The notes under the pieces: generated by a model | The model's database searches: none | Told to the model about the DNA's origin: nothing | What the model saw: the letters and a program-made list of their open reading frames with translations, nothing else | Assembly (NCBI GenBank): GCA_025766275.1 | Contig: JAFKAC010000034.1 | Coordinates: 186,001-250,000, forward strand | Origin: Lactarius indigo | Taxonomy: Eukaryota > Basidiomycota > Agaricomycetes > Russulales > Russulaceae | Direction: 5' to 3' | DNA length: 64,000 nt | Made by a program: the position numbers and the translations under genes | Part shown: piece by piece, positions 48,266 through 59,466 of the stretch | How the letters are laid out: each line of letters opens with the position of its first letter | Position numbering within the stretch: position 1 is the stretch's first letter

Positions 48266-51200
48266 TCACATAGATCCCATAGAGGACGACGATGGCATGT
48301 CCGTATCTGGTTCTCGTTTCGGGCTGTGAGCGCCGGAACCGGCGTCTGCATCAAAGTTTTGGATAACGTGGGGCGGTCCTTGGTTTAGGACGACGATATC
48401 AGTGTCGAAATTCCGGGACTCGTGCAGTAACGGCAGCGGTTTGTCGATTTGGACACCAGCAGTCCCGCTGTCTTGTTGTAAATCGTCTGCACTCCTGCTC
48501 ACGCGTCCGCTCTCGTCACTACCGTCATCTGATCCTCCACTGGCGCTTCTACTTTTATCGTCGGCCTCCGAGTCGTCCGCGCCATCAACCTCAATTCCTC
48601 CGCCCGCATCGCCGTTTCCGACTGCCGCGTCATCCCCTGATTCTGAGGCGCTTGAAAGTGGACCCTCCGCAAGTGGGAAAATTCGCTCTGCATGATACCC
48701 CCGGGCATCCGGGGGTTTTGGCGCGGTCGCGGTCGCGGAAGCAGAAGCAGAAGTGGAAGTGGAAGCAGAAGTGGAATCTGAGGCGGGGACAGGATTAGAC
48801 GGGTATGCCTGCGCGATAACTCCCAGCTCGGCGCTCTCTTCCACGGGCGTGTGGAAGCGCGTGCCTGGCGTAGAGAGCGACAGCGGGCCCGAGTGTGACT
48901 GCTGGGGTATATATAGCCCGAGACCCTGCCCAGCTATCGTGGGGAGAGGTGTCGGAGGCCATGGCAGTGATGGCGAGCGGCTCCGTTGTGGAGGCGGCGT
49001 GGCGGGAGGCGAGGACCGAGGTGCAAAGAGATCGCGTCGCGGTGCATGCGCCAGCGATTTCGGCGACGAGGCGCGCGAAGAGTGCGGACGGCTCCGCGAG
49101 CCCGAGCCTTCTCTTCTCTGTACCACGACCACGGGTAAGGACGAAATACTAGTACCCTGTGCAGATTCCGACTCGGGGGTGATCGCCGTCTGGAGGCTTG
49201 TGCTGGCCTGCATGGGCGGCGCGAATGGCTCGAGCCTGGCAGCCAGCACGAACCCATACTCGGCGCTGCTATTGGAAGATGATGACGATGACGACGACGA
49301 TGACGACGAAGGAGATGGTGGCTGCGCAGCAGGAGTTGCTGCGCTTTCATCAAGTCTCTGTACCACCGACGATCGCGCGCTGCCGTGCATGTTGGGAGAG
49401 GATGGGGACGGTGGCAACGAAGGAGACGTTGGAGCACTATCACGGGATTGCTGCGACGCCCAAGATTCTGCGCTGCTGCGCCTGTTAGGAGGCGGCGGAG
49501 ACGTTGGGGCATTCTCATAGTGTTCCCACGTTTCCCACGATCCCAACCGCCTGTTGGAAGATGACAGAGAAGGTGTCCGGGCATGGAAAGTCGGAGCATC
49601 GTCATAAAACCCCGACGCTGACCACCATCCCTCCATGTCGCGCCCGCCGGAAGATGAAGGAGAAGGTCGTCGGCCTGGAGAGGTCGAGGCGCCGTCATAA
49701 GGGTTCTGCGCCGGCAACGAACCCACGCGGTCGCGTCTGCTAGAAGATGATGGAGACGGTGGCTGTGCGATAATAGTCGGGGCTACGTCACGGAGTCTAC
49801 TTGCAGCCCGCGATCCCATGCTGTCGCGGATGTTGGGGTCGGCGGGCTCCCGGGGGTGCTGTACTGTATCAATAAATTTGCCCTGTTCCGGCTCAACTGG
49901 CACGTCGATATAAGGTTCCTGTAGGCGGCCGCTTGGCGAATAGAGGGGTCGGGCTATCCTGTGAGCGCTATCCGTAAATTAGGTTAGCACCCGCGCCACT
50001 AAACAAGTAACGTGCACTTACTTTCTCCTGCTGTCGCTCCGTACTAACTGGAAGAGGCCAATCTCCAGTGACTTTGCTGTAGAGTTTCGTGGGGAGGCGG
50101 GGCTTAATAGGCGTGGACTGGGGGCGGCTGGCTTAGATAGCGATGGTCGCGGATGGCTGGGGACAATGGCAAGAGAGTTACGAGATCCAGAAGGGGCCGG
50201 TAGCAGCAACGGCTTCCGAGAAGGCTGTGCTGCGGAAAACTGATAGTGAAGTAGCTTTCTTCTTATCCACGCCTGAGAATTGTTGAGTGTGTCAGCCAAG
50301 TCCGGGCATGTGTCTTCGTATTCAAACAGTATTGATTGTGCCGACTGCCACAGGTTTGGCGTCCCCAGTCCCCGAACAGCCAAAGGTATGACCTTCTCTC
50401 CGATCTTGACCATAAACTGGTACACGGATCCAGAGAGGTTGTCGATATCCCGGAACATCACGTCAATGTGCTGTTCCTTGAGGAACTTCAGGAGCCCAAG
50501 TAAACTTCTCTGGCTGCGTTCATTGAGCTTGCCTTGCAAGGTTCGTATCGGGATGGCGATTGTCTCCAAAGTTTCCAGTATCATTTTTTGATCAGCGTCG
50601 CTCCTCCTCGGGCCCTTGATAGTATGCTTGATTAGCTGAATCACGTTAGCTACATGCCCCGACGCAATAATCCTTGGCATGAGTTCTTTCATTGTGGCCG
50701 AGCTCCACTGGTCAAGGCATTCGGTGGCTTCGTCGACATAGGCGCTGAGAGGTAACTGGGAAGGTTCCAAAGGTCTCAGTGTCCTGTACAAAAGTTTGGC
50801 ATGTAACGAAAGATAAGCCAAGACGGAATCTAGCATCGACGACTCCCCGTTATCTGTCTCGTTGTGCCGCAATTCGACGTCGTCGTAGAGCCAAGCCTCA
50901 GGCGGGCACATGTTCTGTTCCCAGAGGTACCTCAACATCTTAAGGTCCGCTTTTTCGGCGTCCCAATTGAGGCACTGGGCTCGCTTGCTCTCCGGCTGTG
51001 GTGAGTTCATCCTCAGCGTCTCGATATGCGATTGCGTGGATTGAGCCCAAACCGCCAGGAGGTCGTGGTTGATCTTCTCTTTGATCTTGTTCCTGACCCT
51101 GGCCCTTCGGCCGCTTCTACGCCCCTTGTCCCTTGTACTCTCGAGATATGCGAGAAGACGTTCTACCGTCACGAGCTTCTGTTTCGTATATGCGCCTAGT

Positions 51201-52620
51201 TCGTCGTAGTCCACCAAGAGTCTCCAAACGGCGACAGCCGCGGTGCAACGCGCGTGCATCGAAATCACCGAGTCACCGACGGACCGGAGACTCATGGTGA
51301 CATCGATCACCTTTTCCGGAAAACTGTAGCTCCATTTCCAAACGCAATGCGAATCGCCGTCCTGCAACGTCACCCCCATGTCATCGGAGAACCAATTGGC
51401 GGTAAGAGCACGAAGGGCGCTCAGCCCGGAAACCGATTGGCGCCGGCGGATGTCTACGGAATCGTGCGCGGGTTCTACACAGTTGACCAACAGGTCCAAG
51501 ATGTGGCGCGCTAGGTCCTTGCGCTTTACGAGTTCGTGCATGATGACGGGGGCCCCGACGATCTTTTCAGAGCGCATGAAACCGGCAATTCCTTCGATGA
51601 ACGGCTCGCAGTCGCCACGATCTATGAGTGATGAAAGCGCCCACGAAAGCGAGGCAAGGTCTCGGTCCTGCGTCCCATCACGAGTCGCAGACGCGTACTG
51701 CTCGCGGCCACGGGAAAGACTGCGCGAGTCGACGACGATGGGCCAGCCTTCCACATTGACGAAACTGAGTGGGCGAACGGCCTGCTTGATGTACCACAGC
51801 GCGCTGGAGAGGGGAGTACGATAGGGACTTTGCAGGTCGTGCAGGGGGAACCAACTGAGAGCGAGGTAAAACGCCGCGATGACGATGAGGACGCAGAGCG
51901 ATAAGAGCGAGAGCAAGCGGCTGGCCGGGGCGGTGATGTCGACCAAGCCGGCGATGAATAGGAACATAGCCAGATGCAAGAGCGCCAGCGCACCCTCGAC
52001 GACGGCCTTCACGCCGGAGCGCTCGATTCCTTGCAGCAGGAACGCGCGGACGCGGGCACGCTGATGCGGTGCCGCGCGTCGGCCGAGGGCTTGGGTATAC
52101 TGGCGCGCCCATTGCTGGACCAAGGTCGCACATAGCGCACTCAAGAGGCTGGAAAGCAGACTTGAGCACCACAATGCGTTGGCGCGAAGTAAGGATGAGA
52201 GATTTGCCGGGGTTGGAGCGGGAGTGGTTCCAGGCGTTTGGTTTGACTGTGTCATGGTCATCTGCTGCAGGCTTCCGACTAGGAATGCTGTCACTACAGC
52301 AGAGAAAAGACCGGCCTAGAGTTGTGCTAAGCCATGCATCGACATTGGGTTGGGCGACTTACAAAGATGAGCAGCCCATCCATATCAGCTTTCCAACTCT
52401 CTGCCAGCGCCTCGTCATGGCGCTCACTTTCTGCCAGATAGACTGACCATAGCTTTCCAGAGCTTTCTACCGCATACCCAGTGGTTCGTGGACTAGGCGG
52501 GCCTGTTGACGCGGAGAACGCAAGTGAGTGAAGACTGGAAAGATGCCGTGGGAAGCTTGGAATACCGTTAGGAGTTTCCGCGCCATCCTTTGCAGCTTCG
52601 ACGTCGACTGAGCGAACCAT
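48266..52620 (-). CDS. DUF6535-family membrane protein, type B copy 2
   Basis: Near-identical paralogue of the gene at 42813-47123, with the same four exons. Exon 1 starts at ATG 52620 (MVRSVDVEAAKDGAE), and exon 2 holds LWSVYLAESERHDEALAESWKADMDGLLIF. Exon 3 (about 52,312-50,022) holds the four membrane segments with VQQWARQYTQ and SPYRTPLSSALWY. The Ser/Pro-rich tail exon runs from about 49,970 to 48266. The tail reads past the position of the copy 1 stop and adds KREPDTDMPSSSSMGSM. It has fewer Ala-Ser hexamers and one fewer PSLPPSP unit. Divergence between the copies is concentrated in the tail and in the short exon 1, and the frame is intact. The function is unknown. Confidence 0.8.
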
Positions 52621-52870
52621 ATTTTCGGTTCGCGTCAAGGAATCAGTTGTAAGGAGACCCGTACTTGGATGAGAGACGCCCGTACAAGCTCTCTGCCCGA
52701 TCCTTGACGGCGCTCAATCCCTGATAAAGACGTCTCTTCCATTTTCTGAGTTCTGTGGACGCAAACTCGAATTAGGCTACGAAATGCCACGCGGTACAAG
52801 CAAGTCGGATCACCGGACGCCAGTACAGTACCTGGAAACGTGTAAAGTTGGTTCACATGTCAAGACCTGG
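48275..52870. repeat. Type B duplication, copy 2
   Basis: Direct repeat of 42,780-47,400 in the same orientation, separated from it by about 0.9 kb. Confidence 0.85.
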
Positions 52871-53004
52871 CCGTAATGGCTTGCGTTGGATGCCAGTGGC
52901 CTAAGAGACTGCGCCTGCGATAGCACCGGCCGGCGAGAGCTCTTGCGACTTCCCATCATGACCTCGCTCTATGGGTTTGTAAACCGGCTCTACGTTGTGC
53001 GTAC
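52621..53004. promoter_or_regulatory. Divergent region, DUF6535 B2 / Gfo-Idh gene
   Basis: 384 bp between divergent starts. The left 250 bp belongs to the type B duplication, so DUF6535 B1 and B2 share proximal promoter sequence. No specific site recognised. Confidence 0.45.
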
Positions 53005-54531
53005 GATGTCCAGTTTTTTGGTATACTGTACTGATATTGACCCCTGACGAATCGTAGGTGTTCAACCCACCCGCCCCCAAAGAGCCCACTGCATCACCAT
53101 TGCGGTTTGGGATCCTCGGTGCGGCGAGAATCGCACCTATTGCGCTGATTTTGCCCGTGAAGAGCCATCCAGATGCAGTGGTGGCGGCTGTTGCTGCGCG
53201 GGATCAAGAGCGTGCGGACGCTTTTGCGAAGAAGCACGGCATCCCGAAAGCATATGGTGGGTCGGGGGCGTATCAAAGTACGTTATCTACTTGTTCTATA
53301 GACACGTGGGGTGCTAATTTAAATTACGAATCGCAGAGCTATTGGACGACCCCGAGATTGATGTCGTGTATAACCCGGTGCGTCACGCATCGCCTAGTCG
53401 TGAATGAGCGACTTAGGGCGTTTATCACACAGTTGCCAAATGGCCTCCATTATGAATGGACTATGAAAGCACTCGCAGCTGGAAAACATGTCCTGCTCGA
53501 AAAGCCAAGTGCTAATACTGCCGAAGAAACGCGCAAGATGTTCGCTTTCGCTCAGGAAAAAGGCCTCGTCCTATTGGAGGCATTCCACTACCGGTAGGCT
53601 GCACGGGATTTCCTCGTTGGTGCGAATCGGTGCTCATTGTGGGAAGGTTCCATCCCGCAACACGTCGCATGAAAGCGATAATCGATAGCGGCGAGCTCGG
53701 CACGCTGACAAAGATTGAAGTCAATTTCGGCATCCCAGGTTTCTTCGTCAAGGACAGCGACATTCGGATGGAATATGACCTGGGTGGTGGCGCCATGATG
53801 GACATGGGATGTAAGCTTCACACTACCTCCACCCGAGGATCTCACTGAGACGTTTCCCGCAGGCTATGTCATGTCCATCTCGCGCTATTTAGCAAATGCC
53901 GATCCGACAAAGGTTATCAGCGCAAATGCCGAAGTACTCCCGAAGTTCCCTCGAGTCGATATCAGCACAACCGCCACGCTTGCCTTTCCCACATCGGGAG
54001 GGAGCACCACCAACGGGTCCGCGGACGGCCTCACCGCGACCCTTTTGACGCACTTCCGGCTTCCACCTCTGTTGGGGTTCCTTCCACGTTTGCCGAATTT
54101 TTCTGTGCGTGTATCTGGGACGCGGGGTACTGTTGAGCTGAGCAACTTCCCTGCTCCATGGCTGCATCACAACATCACGGTTGAGAGCTCGGAACAGGAG
54201 GGTGGGCGATTGCGGAAGCGCACGGAGAAGCATTACGGAAACCTCGGGTGGACAACGTGAGTATCTTCTCACCCTGGACCATCTGCCATCTGATTTGGAC
54301 ATGTGCGCAGATACCGCTACCAACTAGAGGCGTTCGTTGATAAGTTGCGCGGCCGAACGCCCGAGCACTGGTACGACGCCCAGGACTCTATCACCAACAT
54401 GGAGTGGATAGAAGCCGTATATAAAGAAGTCAGTCGCCTGTTTCTCCCTGGACAGAGTGATCTCGGACTGATACTTGTATTCTCAGACCGGGCTCGGGTC
54501 CCGTCCTCCATCAACTGCCGAAGTGCCATAA
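53005..54531 (+). CDS. Gfo/Idh/MocA-type NAD(P)-dependent oxidoreductase
   Basis: Two-domain dehydrogenase of the glucose-fructose oxidoreductase/dihydrodiol dehydrogenase family, about 390-400 residues; substrate unknown, probably cytosolic. The start is the ATG at 53005 (MSSFL), spliced over a very short intron of about 37 nt to VFNPPAPKEP. The Rossmann motif GILGAARIAP is at about residue 20. The conserved EKP of the active-site strand (HVLLEKPSANTAEE) is the normal catalytic-lysine motif. YDLGGGAMMDMG marks the helix with the family G-G-x-x-x-D-x-G pattern. Later exons carry VRVSGTRGTVEL and YRYQLEAFVDKLRGR, and the last exon encodes only TGLGSRPPSTAEVP. Introns lie near 53,279-53,336, 53,370-53,433, 53,593-53,642, 53,812-53,862, 54,257-54,309 and 54,427-54,484. 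No defects seen. Confidence 0.87.
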
Positions 54532-54654
54532 ATTTCCCACATCGGATCTTTTTCATCTTTTCTCACGCCAGGTTGTCGGTTATTGTTGTAATTACGTAAT
54601 ATTATATTGAGGATCTGGTTGCGACGCCGGCTGCACTGTATTCAAGCACCCATC

Positions 54655-54753
54655 TCATCTTACTCTTTGTTGCCCTCTTTTCCCCCTCCCTTTTCCTTCC
54701 GCTTTTCTCCTCCGTCCTCGACTCGTGCGGCTCCCTTTTCTCCTTCCCTCGCA
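54655..54753 (+). promoter_or_regulatory. CT-rich 5' leader/core promoter of the transporter
   Basis: About 100 bp of almost pure pyrimidine tracts directly before ATG 54754, typical of strongly used basidiomycete transcription starts. Confidence 0.5.
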
Positions 54754-56505
54754 ATGAGCCACGCACCATTTCCTCCTAATAGAATGCCATCTAATGCCCC
54801 ACCGCGACTTGCCTCTCACCCCTCCCATCATTCATGGCGTCAATTCGATGAAAAACCTACAGCCCTGAGCTCTCTCAGCTCGACTCTCAAGATGAGCCCA
54901 ACCCGTGGCTGGCTGGCCAGCACCCCTCGGGATTCCGTGCACCACCATCATAAGAGTAGCAGCGATAAAGACGAGCGAAGAGGTTTACTACAGCAACATA
55001 ATATCCTTGCCCATCTCAGGAAGGCGATGCGTAACATCCTCCGGTCTTCAGAAATCCTCCCTACCACTTCAATATCGCATCGAGGTAATAGTCCCAACAG
55101 CGCGCGACCGTCCCTCACCCCCCTTTCATCTCCGAGCCTCCCTGCCCTCCCGTCGGCGTCGACCGCGCGCTTTGTCCTCCTCTGTGGCCTATGGTATGCC
55201 TCCTCGGCTTTATCATCCAACACAGGAAAAGCCATCATGAATCAGTTCCGTTATCCCGTCACCCTCACATTTGTGCAGTTTGGCTTTGTCGCCGCATACT
55301 GCCTGCTCTTCATGTCCCCCATCGTCCGCTTTTCGCGGCTCCGTCGTCCGACCCGGGCTATTTTGAGGGATACGATACCGATGGGTTGTTTCCAAGTCGG
55401 CGGCCATATCTTTTCAAGCATGGCGATATCGCGTATCCCTGTTAGCACGACGCATACTATCAAGGTACGCACCCGTCCTGCTCTCTAAGCGCGCTCTCAA
55501 ACGTGCGCCCTTTTCCAGGCGTTGTCACCTCTGTTCACTGTAGCCGCTTACGCCCTCCTATTTGGGGTACGGTACTCTGCCAAAACATACATATCCCTCT
55601 TTCCTCTCACCGTCGGCGTCATGCTGGCTTGCTCATTCGACATGTCAGCATCCAACTTCATTGGTTTACTATGCGCTTTTGGTTCAGCCATCGTATTCGT
55701 ATCGTCGAATATTTTCTTCAAGAAGATCATGCCAACTGGTTCTTCGTCTTCACATCACAAACTTGACAAGCTGAACCTGCTCTTCTATTCATCCTCGATG
55801 GCGTTTCTCTTGATGGTCCCAATTTGGGTGTTTACCGACCTTCCGGTGTTCATGGCCATGCAGACGGCAGAACCAGGGCATGTCAAGCACCCCGCACATG
55901 AGTCCCCTTCTACCCATTCTGTCACCTACTACACTTTCCTAAACGGGATAGTGCACTTCGCCCAAAACATTATCGCATTTATCATCCTCGCATCCGTATC
56001 ACCTGTCACATATTCGATCGCGTCACTCTTTAAACGGGTCGCCGTGATCTGCATCGCCTTAGTTTGGTTCAACCAACACGTTCACCCTTTCCAGGGCGTT
56101 GGCATAGCGCTCACCTTCTTGGGGCTTTGGATGTACAACAACGCGAAGGGCGATATCGCGCGCGGTGAGACTCGGAGGCGTGGAGTCGAGGCCGTACGGG
56201 AAGGCGCTCTGCCTTCGACACGCACAGAAGGGCAGATCTTCGATGCGGCCGCGAATAGTCTACCCCTGCCAGCATATGAGCGCTCACCCGCAGAGCTCAG
56301 TTCGGCAGTGTCGAGCGCTCGTGCGCTGGAGACCTTGGCTTCCCCTGTACGCTCCAAGCTGCACATACCGCCGCTCCATATCGAAATTACTGCACCCACT
56401 CCGCAGAAGGGTACTGTATTGTCGCCACCGTATCCATCACCCCCAGCGTCTCTGGACTCACCGCCACTCACGGCTGCCCTTACTGTGATGCCCACTCGCG
56501 CATAG
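54754..56505 (+). CDS. Triose-phosphate-transporter (TPT/DMT) family protein
   Basis: Nucleotide-sugar or phosphate-sugar transporter of the drug/metabolite superfamily, about 565 residues, similar in layout to yeast Sly41-like ER/Golgi proteins. The start is ATG 54754 (MSHAPFPPNRMPS), followed by about 130 polar, Ser/His-rich residues. The TPT domain follows: FVLLCGLWYASSALSSNTGKAIMNQFRYPVTLTF, then FQVGGHIFSSMAI. A single intron (about 55,465-55,518) precedes ALSPLFTVAAYALLFG. Further membrane segments and the C-terminal FLNGIVHFAQNIIAF and SVSPVTYSIASLFKRVAVI segments close the domain. About ten hydrophobic helices are visible. A polar tail of about 115 residues ends in MPTRA. The long N- and C-terminal extensions are probably cytosolic. 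The substrate cannot be told. Confidence 0.88.
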
Positions 56506-56991
56506 TATTGCTCTGGTTGGTCGTACTGATCAATCTTATCGGCGCCAACTTCAGCCACTTCTTGTTGGACATCTGCTATTAGACTATCCGAAATGGACTG
56601 CATAGATATAAAGGATTTTCATAAGGATCTCTGTCTCCATTCCATTCCTTTACTGCGCATTGTCGACTATCTTATACGATGGACCGAGTGGGGAGGGTAG
56701 TGGTGACGAACGTTTGATAAACATTTGACGGCAGGGAACGAGGACCTTGTGCCGCCGATTATTGTTTTTTCTTCTTACTTTTGTTCTTCTGTGCATGTTT
56801 CGGGTGGGCTTTGCTCTGTGCGTGCGTTGTGTCCGTACTGTATATACCTGTGCCCCTTGAATTAGCTGGCGTCTTTACTGGTCTGCCCGCCCGTGCGACC
56901 TTTTCCACGCGTGTACAATCTCGGCGTCTAGACAAATACAGGACCTCGCCGCCACCATCTGTCATCTGCAGGTTTGACGGTAGCGATAACA
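56506..56991. other. Intergenic; promoter of zinc-finger gene
   Basis: 486 bp. The part from about 56,890 (5' leader) is also present in the decayed copy at 63,375, showing that the duplication included upstream sequence. Confidence 0.5.
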
Positions 56992-57922
56992 ATGCCGCCG
57001 CGTAGTGGAACAGCTTGGACATCAGACCGTATCCGCCCACAACCCCACAAATCATCGGCGCACCTCGCCGCGCAGACACCCTCGAAATCAGACAAAGGAA
57101 AGGGCAGGGTCAGCACACCAGAGCCGCCACGCAGCGCCGCAGTGCGCAAGCTCGACGATCTCCTCGCCAACCTCCGTTCCTCCTCCACCTCTGAGCCTAC
57201 TCGGTCCCAGCGCCTCCAAAACAACACCACCAAGGACGACGGGTGCTTCTGCCAAGGTACGTCCACTCACGCCCCCTCACTACTTTCCTATCTCCACATA
57301 CCACAAACAAGCACGCACGCACGCCCTCTCCGAATACACGCCCCTCTGCACCGCCTGCGGTCTCGTCCTCTGCGCCCTACACCCGCCACACCGCCCATGC
57401 CCGCACTGCGCCGCCCCGCTATTGGACTCCGCCGCGCGCGCGGCGCTCCTCGTGCAGCTCGAGGAACAGCGCGCACATACCCTCGCTGAGGAAGCGGCAG
57501 AGCGCGCACGCGCAGCGGAGGAACTGCGTGTGGCGGAGGGCGCGTTCCCTGCGCTCGGTGGCGCGCCTGGTGTCAATGCCGCCGCCGGCGGTAAAAGTGG
57601 AGGTGGAGGTGCTGGGGCGCGGGTGCTCTCTCTCGTTGGACAGCGCGTGGTGGTCGAGTCGTATCGCGCTGCGTCGGGTGTGCGTCCGGAGGAGGGCGCG
57701 GAGAGGGAGGAGGACACGGACGATCCGGTGCCGCCGCCGCCGAGGGAGGTCCAGTATATACGCGTGCCGCGTGGGCCTGCGACGCGCTGGGCGGTCTTGA
57801 GGGACGGCGAGGGCGGGGCGAAGTATGTCGCGCCGCCTCCTGCGCCGCGTGGCCAATCAGACCATGCGGCGGGACGACGAGGGAAGGGAAAGGCACGGGA
57901 AGTGGCTCCCAGTGGTTCGTAG
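56992..57922 (+). CDS. C2HC5 zinc-finger protein (ASC-1/TRIP4-like)
   Basis: About 292 residues in two exons. TRIP4-type proteins belong to a ribosome-quality-control/transcription-coactivator complex; that role is known for animals and yeast, and is inferred here. The ATG at 56992 starts MPPRSGTAW. The exon 1 part ends DDGCFCQ, and the intron (57,256-57,308) joins it to ARTHALSEYTPLC. The zinc finger then has ligands CFC, H, CTAC, LC and CPHC, exactly the C2HC5 pattern. A coiled-coil-like Glu/Ala-rich helix follows (EEQRAHTLAEEAAERARAA, about residues 137-155), then a Gly-rich stretch and a Pro-rich linker. The basic end is RRGKGKAREV. The ASCH domain of animal TRIP4 is absent, as in many fungal versions. 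A broken copy lies at 63,375-64,000. Confidence 0.8.
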
Positions 57923-59466
57923 AGTCCAAAGGAGTTGCTTCATTCGATTCGTTCGTGGTAAAATCTACCTGTACTAGTGTGGTAGTACCTATGCAAAAAT
58001 CGGCTTTTCATTTTCTGTAGCTTCAACAACACACCGTAGCTACTTCATATTGTACATGCTAATAGAATAATGGATATCCTATTCAATGGTGATTTTTTCT
58101 TATTTTATTTTTGGCTCCTAGAGAGCACAACCAACTTTACCCCCCAATGCAAACTTAGTCACGCAGTATCACTCCAAGAGACCCCCAAGTTAATACAACT
58201 CTATCGCATGCATAATATGGCCCCAAATTTATCATGGGTTCTCCTATTAGTCTATTCCAACCCTCTATTCCAACAGATCTTCATGTCATTTATCAACACC
58301 GTTGGGATCTGGTGGTCTGGGCTTTTACTTTTCACAGCTCCCCACTCTTCCTTGTCGCACTGTAATCAAAATTTTCAATAGATTTTTATTTTTTGTTGTG
58401 ATCTCATATCTATAGATCCTACTATACCTACTGTATTTTTTTGGGGCAGAAAGGACCACGGGAAGTGGTTGATCTGAAGTCATTTTTAACATTTGCATCT
58501 TTGTGACCATTTACGTCCACCTGACACCACTAGTACTGTATCAACAACTCCCATCTAAGAAATCTGTGTTACAGTATCAATCCTGGTATGGATACATCTT
58601 CAGAGAGTGCAGTAGAAGGACGTTATTTTGTGGCACTTTGTAGGACAAAAAAAAGGACCCGTTAGACAAGACTCCGCTGTAAACCCTCCACGATCCTAAT
58701 CAGCACTACTGTAATGTCTCCTACTAATAGGTCTATCAAAGCGAGTTGGTTGTAAGGATCAGCCTGGGTCTGCGCTCGAAAATACACCAACCGGCCCTAT
58801 ATTCGTTCCATTCCACGTCAACGTCAATGTCAACGCCAACGCTACGCCCACGAGCCTGAGATGGCGGACCAATGTCAACGTTCTGGGACACTTTAGATTC
58901 CTTACAATGCTTCCTTATTCGACGACTACTCATGTATATAAGGCCTCGAGCCTCGCCTTGCGGACGGTAGCAACTCGCCTCTGCTTCTCTCCTCTCTCTC
59001 TATTTGCGTGCCGTTGGTCTCTTTCTCTCTCTCGTCTCGCGCATGTCGTTCAGAGTTCGGTTCGAAGTTTTAACGTCCAGAGGCGATTTCTGGTAACAGG
59101 ACGGCGGAGCGATGATGCACAAGACAACAGATGAGAGAAGATCGAGGCGATTCGGCGGCCGTTGTTTGTAAAGCCATAGGTATTTATACGGAAAGCTACT
59201 GCAGTTGAATGCAGTAGGTCGAGCTTAGAGCTCTGGAGATGAAAGTCCTCAAGTACTACGAACGTCGAGTCATACAGAAACCGGGTCACAACGCCTCCGA
59301 GTCATACAGTACGTCGAGTCAACAGGTTATGGGGGCGAAGAAAGAAAAGGAAAGAACTAGAAGTAAACGAGTCATGTAGAGTCCGTACGAGTCAGTCAGA
59401 AGCGTAACACGCGTCTTGTCTACGTCCTCCTCTAGGGACGACTCTCGATCACCTCGCAGCTACTAT
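57923..59466. other. Intergenic, zinc-finger gene to DUF6535 C
   Basis: About 1.5 kb, AT-rich in 58,000-58,500. It has no supportable gene. Five GAGTCA motifs cluster at 59,267-59,394. A short (GTCAAC)-like run occurs near 58,818-58,842. Confidence 0.4.
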
